DNA of 64,000 nt, from NCBI RefSeq assembly GCF_019097595.1, contig NC_080720.1, positions 22,330,852 through 22,394,851 on the forward strand, read 5' to 3'. This DNA comes from Hemibagrus wyckioides (Eukaryota; Chordata; Actinopteri; Siluriformes; Bagridae). Positions 1 to 11,229 of this stretch are shown here, one piece after another; position 1 is the stretch's first letter, and each line of letters starts with the position of its first letter. The notes under the pieces were generated by a model. The model ran no database searches, had not been told where the DNA came from, and saw only the letters and a program-made list of their open reading frames with translations. Both the position numbers and the translations under genes were made by a program.

Positions 1-192
1 CAAAGAACACTATGCGAGTGTTTGCGTGAAAAAAAGAACAGTATTTCAGTCTGAGATAAACACTGAAGGAGTCCAACTATTCATTTGGTCATTTTGATTG
101 GACAATGGGATATGTAAGCAGTTAAATGTATTCAGTGGCATGACCTATTTGAATACGAAGTACTGTCAACATGTTAACCTGTTTAAACTTAC

Positions 193-279
193 CGCACATG
201 GTCGCCCTCCAACAATATTAAACCCCAAAGATCCAGACTCTCTGTGGAGCACAACTGTGACGCTTTTGCTCTCGCCACC
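193..279 (-). CDS. pdzrn3: pdzrn3 exon 2 (start of PDZ domain 1)
   Basis: This 87-bp internal exon encodes 29 residues, numbers 240-268 if joined to exon 1. It reads [20 protein letters not shown], then NIVGGRPCA. This is the start of the first PDZ domain of PDZRN3, with the GSLGF carboxylate-binding loop at residues 255-259; the PDZ domain would bind C-terminal peptides of membrane partners. It is bounded by a strong acceptor (pyrimidine run ending TTTTTTTCAG, AG at 280-281) and a near-perfect donor, GCG|GTAAGT. Exon 1 ends in phase 0 after a lysine and this exon begins in phase 0, so the two join without a break. The domain continues in exons left of the window. Paralogue (a or b) cannot be told. 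The open frame on the opposite strand over this exon is only its antisense shadow. Confidence 0.93.
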
Positions 280-1183
280 CTGAAAAAAAGGCAAATGATT
301 CAAATAAGAAAAAGGCAATACATGTACAATACCTCAAATAACCTCAAACAACTGAACATAAACTGACAATTTTTCAGAGCTCAAGTCTCACACAAAAGAG
401 CTGTCAAGTAACCATTAGCTTTCTGTGTTAAAAGCTTCGGTATTTCCTGATATGTTAAGCTTATTAATAAACCTATAGCCACTTCCAAAAGAGGGCTGAC
501 AAGAGGGATTTGGAAACCAGACGTGCGTCTAATCCGTCTGTCTGTTAAGGAGGCGGTAGTGGGCAGTCAGCTGTCCGTGTTCTATACACCATAGGATACT
601 GTGTCTAAATAGAACACACATTTTAATGGTATGTACAGTGTCAGCCATTTATAGCTGTCTGCAGGCAGTGCAGGGGTCTCGGGTTGGAATGCAACAAGCC
701 AAAACAGATGCCTACATCCCAGAATTCCATGGGAAACCATGAGTGGGCTAAAATGAGTAGCGGGGGTATGGCATTTTCTTGAATGACGCGAACATAGTAA
801 TGTGACTATCATGAAAAGGTATGTGGTGGTTTCAGACCCAATGACACATATAACTCACTGATTTCTGTTTAAAAAAAAAAACACACCTCAATGGGCAATC
901 ATGAACAGGTACTGTAGCTTTGATCACATAGATTAGAGCTAATTATCACCATGAGCGGTGGAGAACTCAGTCAGAACAACAATCCAATGACACCTGACCA
1001 ATCATATCTTCACCTTTGCATTTAATACTATATATCCACTCACTGAAATCACTGCCTTTATTGTATCAAGTGGTCATTTTTCTTTTCCTTAGCTCTTTTT
1101 ACCAGAAGACAAAAAAAGAATTTCCTTTGTTTTGTTGTGTCCATGTTCAGCAGTAAATGTCTTTGTCATGTCACACTCCACAG

Positions 1184-2173
1184 CAGAGGTGGACAAAGTA
1201 CACAACATCCTTACTTGAGTGAAAGTACAGATACTAATGGTCAAACATTACTCCATTACAAGTAAAAGTTAAGTGAAGACAGATTTTTACTTAAGTAAAA
1301 GTACAGAAGGACTTGTTTTTATCATTCTTATTTATCCAATATAATTTACTATTTGCATTTTATATATGTTATATATATATATTTCTACATTTCATTTACA
1401 CCGTTTTAATATGCCTTTACACTGTTCTCAAGGCTCCTCCCTCCTGCATGCAATGTGTTGTGGGCAATATTGCCCGTTAGAGTGTGCGTCGTTCTGCACT
1501 TTGAATTTCTACCGGAAGAAATCCACCCGGGAATTTATGGAATATTGTTTTCAGCATACTACGATTTGGGGCATACTAATTCTATTTTCGAATACTATTT
1601 AGGACAGATAGTATGAGAATTTGGATGCAGCATACATTTTTGCGTGTTAACTAACATCATTACCAGTGCATAGGTGATGTATATGCAAAGCTATGGCAAG
1701 TAGGCAAAAAAAAATAAAAATAAAAAAATTAAAACACCTTCGCCTTACCATACATACTTCATGGCACACGCAATATCCATTTCAAGCTTTTAGCAGAAAT
1801 TAAAAGTATATATACCTCAATATGCTTCCGCAGGTTGGATGGAGAGTTTTTGTAGGCTGTGATGTGGTTTGTTTTCGGTAAACAAAGCAAGCATTTAAAA
1901 CGAAAAGAATCTTTACTCTTTTCTAAAAACTGGAACATACTGTCTAAATATGGCCATGGATGTGCACACTGCGCCAATGACCTGTCTTCATCCATTTTGC
2001 CAAAAAATGACCAGAGTTCAAAAAATGACAGAAAACCACTGAACTTCATAACACGTGATGCTACAGAAGTGAAAAAAATCATCCTCTGATTAACGTAACT
2101 ACTTTCTATGTACTTATCAATGACCTTGACAGAAATGTAGTGGAGTAAAAGGTACAGTATTTGTTCACCTCTG
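1184..2173 (-). mobile_element. hAT DNA transposon, internally deleted, with BED-finger remnant
   Basis: The ends are inverted repeats: CAGAGGTGGACAAAG on the left, and on the right a sequence whose reverse complement is CAGAGGTGAACAAAT. They are flanked by an 8-bp target duplication, CTCCACAG (1176-1183) against CTCCATAG (2174-2181), one mismatch apart. An 8-bp duplication is the hAT signature. The minus strand at 1759-2082 encodes a segment with W..L..F, then CLLC, then NLRKHIE, the layout of a BED zinc finger, which is the N-terminal DNA-binding domain of hAT transposases. No catalytic or dimerisation domain follows, so the copy is non-autonomous. The part at 1370-1640 differs in character and may be a nested second repeat. 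Confidence 0.85.
1759..2082 (-). pseudogene. hAT transposase fragment (BED zinc finger)
   Basis: This open segment of 107 codons lies inside the hAT element. The BED-like part covers roughly residues 40-90: WPYLDSMFQF, CLLCLP, and SPSNLRKHIEV, with the Cys pair and the His of the NLRKH motif. In intact hAT transposases this domain precedes an RNase H-like catalytic core of several hundred residues; here it runs straight toward the element end. I infer a relic of the N-terminal coding region rather than an expressed gene. It sits in pdzrn3 intron 1 on the same strand as the host gene, so exonisation is possible, but no splice sites were identified. Confidence 0.6.
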
Positions 2174-3084
2174 CTCCATAGTGATGATTAATGGCTCATA
2201 TGAGAGTAGACAATCTGGGTTTTAATAATTTACCTAGGCTACTATAGGCAATATATTCATAGAAAAGTTCTAAAAAAAAAAACAGACTGCTAATATTTCC
2301 AACGTAAATATCAAACGCAATTCTGCTCTCGGAGATGCCCAAAGTGCTAGCTCATAAGTATCTAAAATACGAAGGCCACTAAAATGTATGGTTATCCAGA
2401 GGTAAAAACGTCTCACACTGAAAGCCAATAGTGTGCTGACTAATTTTATAATCACACTGGCTTAAATAATTTGTTTGTTTATACTGAATGAAAATGTCTG
2501 ATGCAATTTCCACTAGTGTACTGGTAAAATGAATACAGTAACCTGACAAGAAGATCAGACACAGCTTCAGTGTCTGGAACTTCGTTATGAATTACTAGAA
2601 TAATGCTCAATTGACTTTGCTTTGAGGCTTATTACTGATCCTGGTTCGACCTCCACTCTACTGTTCCTGAAGCATGGTAAAGCAAAGGAACTAAACATTT
2701 ACATTATTAAACTCTGTCTAAGGTTACACAGCCTAGTGAGAATGTAGAGGTTTTCCAAAAATCAGCAATCTTTCACACCACAACTCTACTCCATACACCT
2801 GGGCTCAAGATATAGCAACAAATATTCATATCCCCATGTCTAAACACATCTCAAGTCAGAAATACATGACTGTCTCCTCAAAACCAGACATGCAGTCACT
2901 TCCTATTTTATTGTGAGAAAAATCTACACATTAAAGGTTAGCAGAAAGCTAACTGGTGTGCCTGTGAAGACTGCAGATTAATGAACATTCCCTTCCCCCT
3001 CACAGCAGGCTAAGAACTGTAGCTGACAGGCATGACTCAGGGCTAGAGAAGAAATCTCCTCACAGCACCCTGACACTCCTTTGT

Positions 3085-3180
3085 CAGAGTTTTTAATAAA
3101 ATAAATATATATTATTTATATATTACTTATATATTATTTATATATATAAATATATATTAATATATATATAAAAAATTGCA
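3085..3180. repeat. AT-rich tract
   Basis: A low-complexity stretch of TATA/TTTA repeats within intron 1. No other content was seen in it. Confidence 0.8.
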
Positions 3181-4011
3181 TCAAAGCAGGCAGGAGGCTT
3201 AACACCAATGTGAATCAACTTAAAAAATCTATAAGCCCCTCACCGTGTGTTTGATTTTGAAATAATGCCTAAAAACAGTAAACAAAGAGCTGGTAAAAGA
3301 GGTAAGAGTGAAAATCAGCTAAATCTGAAACATTTGTCTAAACAAAAAAATGGATAATTATCCATAGATCTTGTCGTTTTAAAATAACAAGCACATTGTC
3401 ACTGGCGTCCTAGAAAGCTAGTTTAGACTTTATATTGATGAGTTAAGTCAAGACAACATGACATCTTGTTACAGGGTCACAACAAAATCTGAATTTAGAT
3501 GAAAAGGCTTAATCTGTTGCTCAACTGTTTCATGCAGCACTCTTCTGTCTGACTACTATAAATATTCCATTTTTATTTCTCTTAATTTCAGGGGGAAAAA
3601 AACAAGTCGAGTTTCCGGGGCATAGAAGTGCAGGCGTGAGGTATAAACTTGGATAAAATCTAGTTAACTAGATTATATGATTTATATGGACTAATGTTTA
3701 ACAGTTACTATGTTTAGTATTTGGCCTGAATTCAACACTTAATAGTTTGAGCTGTCAGGATTTCCAAAATAGACTTTAGATTAATTTAGTGACGGTGAAA
3801 TAACATGCTACAGGTATTTTTGCTTATAGCGACGCCATTTCTTTAATTGGAGCCTAATTACAAGCCTAGGTTTATTTTAGTTTCACTCTGTAGCCAACAG
3901 CAAGAAGGCTAAAGCTCCTAAGACTCGAATGAGTGTGTGGCACCACAGCTCACACAAGCACCATTATTGAGCACAATTATATTAGGTACATTAACATCAT
4001 AATCATTAATC

Positions 4012-4306
4012 TTACTGCCAGTTGTTGAACTGGGTGGGGTCTGAGATGAGACTCCCAGTGCCCAACGAGCTGCTTGGAACAACTGGAACATCAACTACTA
4101 TCTGGATAAAATCTAGCCACCATCCATCTACAGTGATTAACAAACTGCTACAGCAGACCCTCCCAGATTTGTATTTCTGGCTTGATTTCACAAGTTGCCT
4201 TAAAGTGAGAGTTGAACGTGATGCATTTTCTTTACAAGGTGAAGGTAAAGAGATGGTAATTAAAACGTTGGCTGCTTCAGCTGCTAACTTGAACACTGAT
4301 ACATAG
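4012..4306. other. unexplained high-complexity block in intron 1
   Basis: About 290 bp are open on both strands at once (94 codons each way), with more GC than the flanking intron. I recognise no protein domain and no repeat family. A conserved noncoding element, or old transposon coding sequence, would both fit. No convincing splice acceptor/donor pair frames it as a pdzrn3 exon. Confidence 0.3.
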
Positions 4307-4579
4307 CTCTTAAATAAACTTGGTTAAATAAGTCACTAACCACAATACAGCATTATTGACATTTATCAGGTAGGCTGTCACAGCAAGAGATTATCATGTA
4401 GTCTCAGCTCAGTGCTTGAATGTCAAATGAATAAGACAGAATAACACAACATGATTGTTTTCTGCAAAATATTTCATGCCTACACACACTGCGGTGCTAA
4501 ATTCGTTTTGCTCGGCATGCAAGACAAAATTTTTATGCAAACCAAAAGCAGAAAGGCATGTTGATGAACTGTGTTATGT

Positions 4580-4680
4580 GTAGCACCTCTGGTCTAGGAG
4601 GAACGTTGTTTCACTTCACTGTGTACTGCATCTGCTATATATGGTTGAAGTGACAAAGCTTCTTTGACTTGACTTTGATA
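4580..4680 (+). repeat. LINE-like 3' tail fragment
   Basis: The sequence runs from GGAGGAACGTTGTTTCA to a terminal repeated TTGACTTGACTT. The same family occurs in reverse at 12531-12690. Ending in short tandem repeats is typical of 3' ends of fish non-LTR retrotransposons and their SINEs. Class is inferred from the tail only. Confidence 0.55.
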
Positions 4681-5524
4681 CAAAAGATATAATATATATA
4701 AAAGAGCTGTTTAAGTTAAATACACAAGAAGCTTAGCTATTTGAGCCCGATACTGCATAATGCACATTGTTCCTATCTAATCATTCATTTAAGACCATTA
4801 ATGTAAAAGGAATTATTCAAGTACCAGTGAACAGACTGATAAATGACAAACAAGAAAGCTAATCAAGTCTGGATTTGTAATTCAGGAACTAAAGAATATG
4901 AAACAAATGAGTTTTAAGTATTAATTTAAAACACTTAATTTTAACACTTCACTTGCATCTATAATGCTGCCATTTCTATTGCCAAGGCATTGGACCTATG
5001 TTGTGTAGAACTATACATGCCACATTAATATCACATGTCCTCTTTACAGTGCCGTGAGCCCCACACAGACACTGGAGACTGGTTTTGAGGATGTCTCTTA
5101 GCATTTCAACCCTAACTCTAATCCTGTATTCAGATTCAGGCTCAAGCTCAAGAAAGGGGTCACAGAATTAACACAGAGCTTACTGTTTCCAAGAAGTCCT
5201 CTAAATTGTACTACACAGTACATACCAAGTTTGCCTAAACTAAAACAATCTGTACTTATTATTCATTTCATACTATTTATTCATGGATTAAGCTTGGCAA
5301 CTTGTTTTTATAGTCATCAATATCATGTGTGTGCCTACATGTATTTTACCATCTTAAATGGAAATTGTAGCTTACTATATTGTAAAATTATGCTTAGAAT
5401 TAGAGGTTAATGTCATATTTCTACTTCAGTTTTAATGGTAGGGAATGTTTTTTATTTGCAAATTGACAATCCTGAAACATGACATGATTATAAAAAGGGC
5501 TATAAAGAGTTTGAAGACTTTACC

Positions 5525-5880
5525 TACTAGGGGTTCAAAAAGTATTGTGACTTACACTGTGAATTGTGCTATACCTTATACACACAGGTGTTTGTCATTC
5601 TAAGTCATGTCCACTGCCTCGGGTGGAGTCCAGTCAAGTTCTACTTAATCTAAGTAACCAGGATGCACCTGAGCTCAGTTTGGAGTGCCTTATCCAAGAG
5701 TCTAAATTTAAACAAGATAGAAATTTTGATAGAAATTCGTACAAATATCTAGAAAAATATCACATTGTCATTATGGGTTACTTTGTCTAGAATGGTGGGA
5801 AAATCAATTGAATCTATTGCAAATTAGACCTGTAACACAATATAGTGCACAAAAACTGAAGGTGGCTAAGCATCCTAAAA
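5525..5880 (+). mobile_element. Tc1-like non-autonomous transposon fragment
   Basis: It contains the block CAGGATGCACCTGAGCTCA followed by a TTGTCATTATGGG motif and a CTGTAACACAA segment. These occur in this order at the 3' end of a very common fish Tc1-like element. The transposase is not present and the terminal repeats are degraded. Assignment rests on recalled similarity, not a search. Confidence 0.55.
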
Positions 5881-6009
5881 GTTTTGTCATTTTGTGTTAT
5901 TGTGGGTGAACTAATGGCAAAATGTCAATTTAAATCTTTTTAAATTAAATCAATATTTTCTGAACCCACTGCATGCTTTAATTTAACTGGCAATGTTTTA
6001 ATTTAACCT

Positions 6010-6300
6010 GAGATCCACACCAACTCTTTATCCGGGTCACGGTGGATCCAGTGTGCCCATTGAAGGAACACTGAACAATGTAATTCAGGATTACTACCTG
6101 GAAGGGAAGCTAGTCCATGTCAGGGGTGCATGGACAAACACATTCCCCACACTCATTTACAATTAGGGAATGAATCATTTATCTTAGCCAATCTACCTAA
6201 TGGCATGTTTTTGGGAGGTAGGAGGAAACCTGTGAAACCAGAGGAAACCTATGGGGATCATGCACAGAAACTTAAAACAGACAGTAACTTAAAGAGGGGA
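6010..6300 (-). mobile_element. tRNA-derived SINE, family A (degraded)
   Basis: Read on the plus strand it shows the GGGTCACGGTGGATCC segment, a CACACTCATTTACAATTAGG segment and a block resembling GGAGGAAACC...AGAGGAAACC. This is the reverse of a SINE with its head on the right. It is shared with copies at 9.2, 11.2, 21.7, 29.9 and 56.7 kb and with reversed copies at 15.5 and 54.1 kb. A further scrap of repeat-like sequence lies at 6355-6425. Confidence 0.6.
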
Positions 6301-7900
6301 AAATGCTTTTAGTAGCAGAGAATCTGAATCCAATAAATATATGACTAAATAAGATGGTGTAATGGATTGGCATCCCATCAAGGGTGTATACTCACACTGC
6401 AGCCAGGGTTCCCGGGATAGACTAGTTAGATTTCTGATGTTTAAAACTAGGCCCTTATTTATCTACATTGCACAGATGTGCTTCCTACCATAAAAAGGTC
6501 ATATCAGGGATCCAACAACAGTGCCTATTCATATCATACACACAAGTGTAAGCAGTGAATGCATAATTGTTCATAGCTGCCAGCAGCATGCATGTTAATG
6601 ATTACTGAAAAACAGAACCACCCACAATTTACCATATATGGTATGTGGGCTTTCCTTCAAAAGCATACTTTAACAAGCACTTGAACACTTTGCCAGTGCT
6701 ATGAAGCAAAGCAAACAATTGAACCTTTCTATGAAGCCGGGATTTCAAAACAGAATTAGTAAGCTGTGCTTTTTAGTTTCCATTTTTTGTGCACGGGTCA
6801 TTTTAATACATTTAAACTGACAAAAACTGACAGCATTGAGATTTATAGAAATTGCTAACACTATAAAGCAGTCAAGCTACTGACATCAGATAGTTGTGTA
6901 CTGGATAAAAGGTGGGGCCTTGAGAAATTATGGCATCCAACACTTCTCAATCCTACTCACTGATGGTTAGACAATATCCAGTGAATATGTGCCTGGAGCT
7001 AAAGATCATATGAAATGACATGGCAGGTAGAACTTGTGTTCCTTGTTTCCTTCTCTGAAATACATCCCAGCTGATGGCATAAAAACACCAATCAAAGAAA
7101 GCTCATTGAAGTTTTAAACCATCGACCGTCAACTCAGTCAGCAGTTTATGGGATGTGAATCTCACAACAAACTTTTGTTCAACGTCAACAACTTTCCGAA
7201 GTAATACAATGCATAAACAATCCAGCCCCATGATTTTCCACCACCCTGCAGAAGCGCTCCTGAGAAAGCTACATTACACTGCGGCTTTGTTTTCCACCGC
7301 TAGGTGTTATGCGTACGCACAGTCCAAACTCTGCTGTACTACACACACCCAAATCTTAGGAAATCCGTCACTTTACGTTGAGAAATAGGTAAACAATATT
7401 TACACACATCCTCCTGAATGCCTTGGTTTAGTTCAAGTACAACTGTTAGCTTTACAAGTGAAACTGCTATAGCCTTGTAACTGACCACTGTAATCTTGTT
7501 TTAGAACATTCTGGATTATCAACAGATCGGGTTAAAAATCTAAACCTGCTTTCTGACCACTATTTCATTTGTTTAGTTATTGAGTAAACAGTAAAAACCT
7601 TTTAAGAATATATTTCTATGAATAATAAAAGTGGTACAATGGTCCTCACATTGGTTACAAAGTGATTTACATGGATTAGGCTACAATTCATCCAGTCCAC
7701 CCATAAACTCCTACTTTACTTGGCTACAAATGCGCAGCTGTATATACTATGTGCAATGATCTTTTACATTGTAATCCATCTCAGTTTGGGAAACACACAG
7801 TCTTAAACACTACGCCAAAGCAGTTAATGAACTTTGCCTACTGCCAAAAGGATTCAAAAGAAGTTCTGAATCATGAAATGGTCAGAAAATGAATAGCAAC

Positions 7901-8617
7901 CTTAGGTGTCGGCGCAAAGCTCTTGGTGAGAGAGTCGATGCGCGCGCTGTACTCGGTGAACTTTTTCTGGTAGCGGAGCGCAGTCATTTGCAGCTCGTTG
8001 TGCACGCTTGAGAGCTGTGCCAGCAGTGACTTCTCCCGCTTGCTCGCGCGCATCGCCTGCTTTTTACACTCCTTCTCCAGGCTGGAGACTTTAGCCTGCA
8101 GCGTGCCGTTGTGCGCCTTGAGCGAGCGCACGCAGCAGTGGCCGTCCAGATAGCGCTCGCGATGCGTGAGGCCGAGCCCGCAGCCCTGCTCGCAGACGCC
8201 AGCCGGTCGGTACTCGCAGGCGTCGCGCATGTGCAAGTGCACGTCCTTGAGGTTGAGCACCTGGCTGCAGCCCTCGTTGCGGCAGCGCGCCGGGGCGAAG
8301 TCACACGTCTCCGCGTGCTCGGCAAGCTGCTGAAGTTTGACGACCTGGCGGCAACCCCGTGCGTGATGCTCGCAGCGGATGTCCAGTTTGAGCACGAGGC
8401 TCTTGAGCGGCGGCACGTGGTGCAACTCCTGGGCCGACACGCGTCGCCGGCACTGCGCCGGACAGCTGCGCTGCTGCGCCACCCACGGCAACACGCACGC
8501 CGCGCAGAAGACGTGGCCGCACGGCGTCGTGAGAGGCTCCTCCAGCACTTTGTGGCAGAGGTTGCACTTCAGGTCCGGGTCCACGGCGCCGCTGAAGCGC
8601 TCCAACTCGAAGCCCAT
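7901..8617 (-). CDS. pdzrn3: pdzrn3 exon 1: RING and zinc-finger region of an E3 ubiquitin ligase
   Basis: This first coding exon encodes 239 residues of PDZRN3 (LNX3), a cytoplasmic RING-type E3 ubiquitin ligase. The family is known from muscle differentiation, synapse assembly through MuSK, and Wnt/planar polarity signalling. Residues 18-56 form the RING: C18-C21, C33-H35, C38-C41 and C52-C56. Residues about 82-162 hold TRAF/Sina-type zinc fingers (Cys/His pairs 82/89/101/105, 112/117/129/134, 142/146/160/161). Residues 165-232 are helical, likely coiled coil, ending in the family-typical [20 protein letters not shown]. The start was chosen at MGFELERF because the family begins there and the context is ACCATGG. 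An in-frame ATG 67 codons upstream exists but lacks family similarity. The exon ends ...FAPTPK at a GT donor. [15 protein letters not shown] favours PDZRN3 over PDZRN4. All RING ligands are intact, so the gene looks functional. Confidence 0.95.
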
Positions 8618-8820
8618 GGTTTGGTTTCTAATGCAAAAAAAGTTAAGAAAGGAAAAGCGCCACGGAATCAGCGCTGAGCTGCGGACTCGCACATTGAGAG
8701 GAGTCGCACCGCTTAACTGTGAGCTGCTTCTCCCTGAACAAACTAATTGCCTGAAAGTTTGTGAGGAGGGGGCAGTGTGGAACAATGCGCTACCGTAACG
8801 TATAGAAGAGCGGCGCATTT
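7905..8820 (-). promoter_or_regulatory. pdzrn3: CpG-rich 5' end and probable promoter/5' UTR of pdzrn3
   Basis: CpG dinucleotides are dense across exon 1 and extend, thinning, to about 8.82 kb, in contrast with the AT-rich surroundings. This is the usual layout of a CpG-island vertebrate promoter. The 200 bp upstream of the ATG are a likely 5' UTR and core promoter. I see no convincing TATA box at a usual distance, so start sites may be dispersed. The exact transcription start cannot be set from sequence. Confidence 0.6.
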
Positions 8821-8986
8821 ACTCTTACCAAAATAGGGCAAAGTAATACACAAAAATAATCTAACACAGCACAAAAGAATACATTTATCATATGTTCCTA
8901 GCATACAGCTTTGAACACGAACATTGTGTATATCCTGCTGTTAAACAGGGTACTATTGGGTACTATTTTGATGTACTATTAAATGA

Positions 8987-8987
8987 G

Positions 8988-9070
<83 letters not shown>

Positions 9071-9087
9071 TAGACAGACGGACAGAC
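8987..9087. repeat. (GATA)n/(GACA)n microsatellite
   Basis: About 70 bp of near-perfect GATA units followed by about 30 bp of GACA units. It sits within 200 bp upstream of the probable pdzrn3 5' end. Confidence 0.97.
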
Positions 9088-9152
9088 CTAATTATAGATA
9101 ATCAAGGAAACAAGAAAAATAAGACTTTTATTGTGTACAAATTCACTGATGT

Positions 9153-9177
9153 ATGTGTGTGTGTGTGTGTGTGTGTT
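9153..9177. repeat. (TG)n microsatellite
   Basis: About 12 TG units next to the SINE tail. Confidence 0.95.
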
Positions 9178-9197
9178 GCTAGTACACGTGTAGTATA

Positions 9198-9505
9198 ACC
9201 ATCCATACATTTTCTGTATCACTTATTCCACACAGGGGAGCCTGGAGCCCATCACTCAGGACTCAGGGCACAAGATCAGGGAACACTCTAAACAGGGTAC
9301 CAATACATAACAGGGCACAATCTCACAAACTCACACAACCATTCACACACTATAGACAATTACAAGAAGCCAATCAGCCTACAACATGTCTTTGGTCTGG
9401 GGGAGGAAACCCTGGAATCACAGGGAGAACATGCAAATTCCACACAAACAGAGTAGAGGCAGGGATCAAAGTCCCAACCCCGGAGCTTCAAGGCAAACAT
9501 GTTAT
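9198..9505 (-). mobile_element. tRNA-derived SINE, family A
   Basis: In plus-strand order: the reversed tail (CCATCCATACATTTTCTGTA), the GGAGCC...GGGCACAA block, ATTCACACACTATAGACAAT, and GGGGGAGGAAACCC...GGGAGAACATGCAAATTCC. It ends in the reversed head with a B-box-like motif (GATCAAAGTCCC on this strand). Family A heads resemble tRNA genes with A and B boxes for RNA polymerase III. Confidence 0.7.
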
Positions 9506-11229
9506 CTGAATAAGGGTATTTTCCACCTCTTAAGAAGGTAATGCAATCATATAACCATAAGGACCAGCAACAAACTCCACTTTTCTACCTTTCTAACATT
9601 TTTGTCTGCTACACATGGAGAGCGCTGTGTTCCCATCAACATTCTGGGAAATCACATTCCTCGTGATGCTATGCTTTAGCGATTCAAGCCACATGTGTGC
9701 TATTAAAATATAGGACTCCCAGCTCATCGGTTTCTCAGAGGAAAGAAAGCAAAGACAAAAGCATGCATGTAGTCACTCCCAAACGAATGTGAAGTCTCCA
9801 CCTCTTCTGTCTTGCATGGAAAGAGATCTGGTCTTCAGAAGAAAGGCACGTCACATTGGAGCTGTGCTGTAATTCAATAGGTGCTCAGACAGAAGCTCTA
9901 AGTAATGCAATCAATGCTTCAAAAGTGGACACAGATACTGCATTAGTATCCAGGAAGGAACATAAAGGAAGGATTTGCAGCATGCACAGGAGTCAGTCAG
10001 AGGGATTTTATTTGTTTTTTGGTTGAGGCCGCAAAACATGCAAATACATCTGCTTTCTTTTTTCATTCCAAGTTAAATATTAAACACTCTGTTGAAGATT
10101 TCCATCTTCATAAAGGCCTGTGAAAGAAAGCATTTCATCTGGCAGCATGAATGAGAGATTTAGTATTAGTAGTAATACCTCTCTCTCTCTCTCAATCTCT
10201 CTCGACGACAATCGAAATAATTTCGCATTGTTTATTGCAAATAGGTCACATAATTTCCATTTCCTTCAATGCAAGTGTTCCAGCTTTTAACAAAGATCTG
10301 GATTCATTTAGAAGTTCTTCTATTCAGTATGAAATTATGTTGCATTTTTAAGGTTTACATTGACCTCGCCCTCATATATTACACTTACTTTTGTAAATCA
10401 TCTCACAATTATGAGCTTATGTTAATTGTATTTCGTGCCATGACACAGATCTGAAGCAGACAATAGCTTGCAGTAATGACACAAATTGCACTGAGAATTT
10501 ATCTAGGTGTGGTGTGATTAACAATATGCAACTTTTCCAACCGAAATATTTAAATTTTAGAGTTGCTTGAATATCAGTTTTTCCCTGACCACGAACATTA
10601 GCACATCCTTGTATCATACAGCCAAATTTAGCCTAACACACATGTATCGGTATACAAGACAGTTACAAAATGAGAGCTCTTTACTAAATGCACTGCAATG
10701 GCACATGCCAGTAATAAGCTATAATCCAGCATTTGCACAACCTCCAGACTGCACCTAACCTCCCAAGAATTCCACCAGATCCTCAGTCCTCGCAGTGTAG
10801 ATGCCAACTGCACCCTTGGCCTGCCTTCATCCATCTACTTCTCTGCAATTTCACCCGATTTACGGTTAGGGAGAGCATTTATTAGTGGGTTATTGACCTT
10901 GAAATTTGTGAAGGCAGTCAGAAATGTGGCATCCTTATCCAAGTTTTTGTATGGTTATTGTGGTGTGCTTTACAAACAGTAAGAGTCATGGCTTTAGCCT
11001 CTTCCCAAAAATGGTAGGTACATAACCCAGAGCACTAAGTACTGTAAATGAAATTCTGCACACTTTAAGCATAAATGTCCATGATCCAGTGAATGATGAT
11101 GTTCAACTGCATGATGTTGTTCAGCTGTTCATGTTACATTACATGAATACATATGAAGCACATCATTATGTTTAGTATATTCATATATTACGTATACAAT
11201 ATATTACATTATATGTAAAACAATGTAGT
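9506..11229. other. intergenic, no recognised feature
   Basis: Mostly unique AT-rich sequence with a short (CT)n run at 10183-10204. The open frames here are short and match nothing I recognise. Its position just upstream of pdzrn3 makes enhancers possible, but nothing in the sequence identifies one. Confidence 0.5.

Larger units (their letters stand above)
280..7900 (-). other. pdzrn3: pdzrn3 intron 1
   Basis: This 7,621-bp intron lies between the GT at 7899-7900 and the AG at 280-281. It contains a deleted hAT element, a LINE-like 3' tail, a Tc1-like fragment and a SINE in its middle. The intervals 280-1183, 2182-4010, 4310-4580, 4680-5525 and 6430-7900 show no recognisable repeat or exon apart from AT-rich tracts. 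About 7.0-7.4 kb, near exon 1, is somewhat richer in CpG and free of repeats, so it could hold promoter-proximal regulatory sequence. The donor after exon 1 (AAG|GTTGCT) matches the consensus poorly beyond GT, whereas the acceptor is strong. Confidence 0.85.

Noticed and set aside
98..283. Plus-strand frame of 61 codons at the left edge
   Set aside because: It is the antisense of pdzrn3 exon 2, which has proper splice sites and PDZ sequence on the other strand.
7984..8798. Long open frames antisense or frame-shifted over pdzrn3 exon 1, including 188 codons on the plus strand (8111-8677)
   Set aside because: They arise from the GC-rich codon usage of exon 1. Their translations are Arg/Ala-rich with no domain, while the minus-strand frame encodes the known RING and zinc fingers.
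8618..8818. Upstream in-frame ATG extending pdzrn3 by 67 codons
   Set aside because: The extension has no family similarity and the downstream ATG has an ideal Kozak context at the position where the family begins; the extension is treated as 5' UTR.
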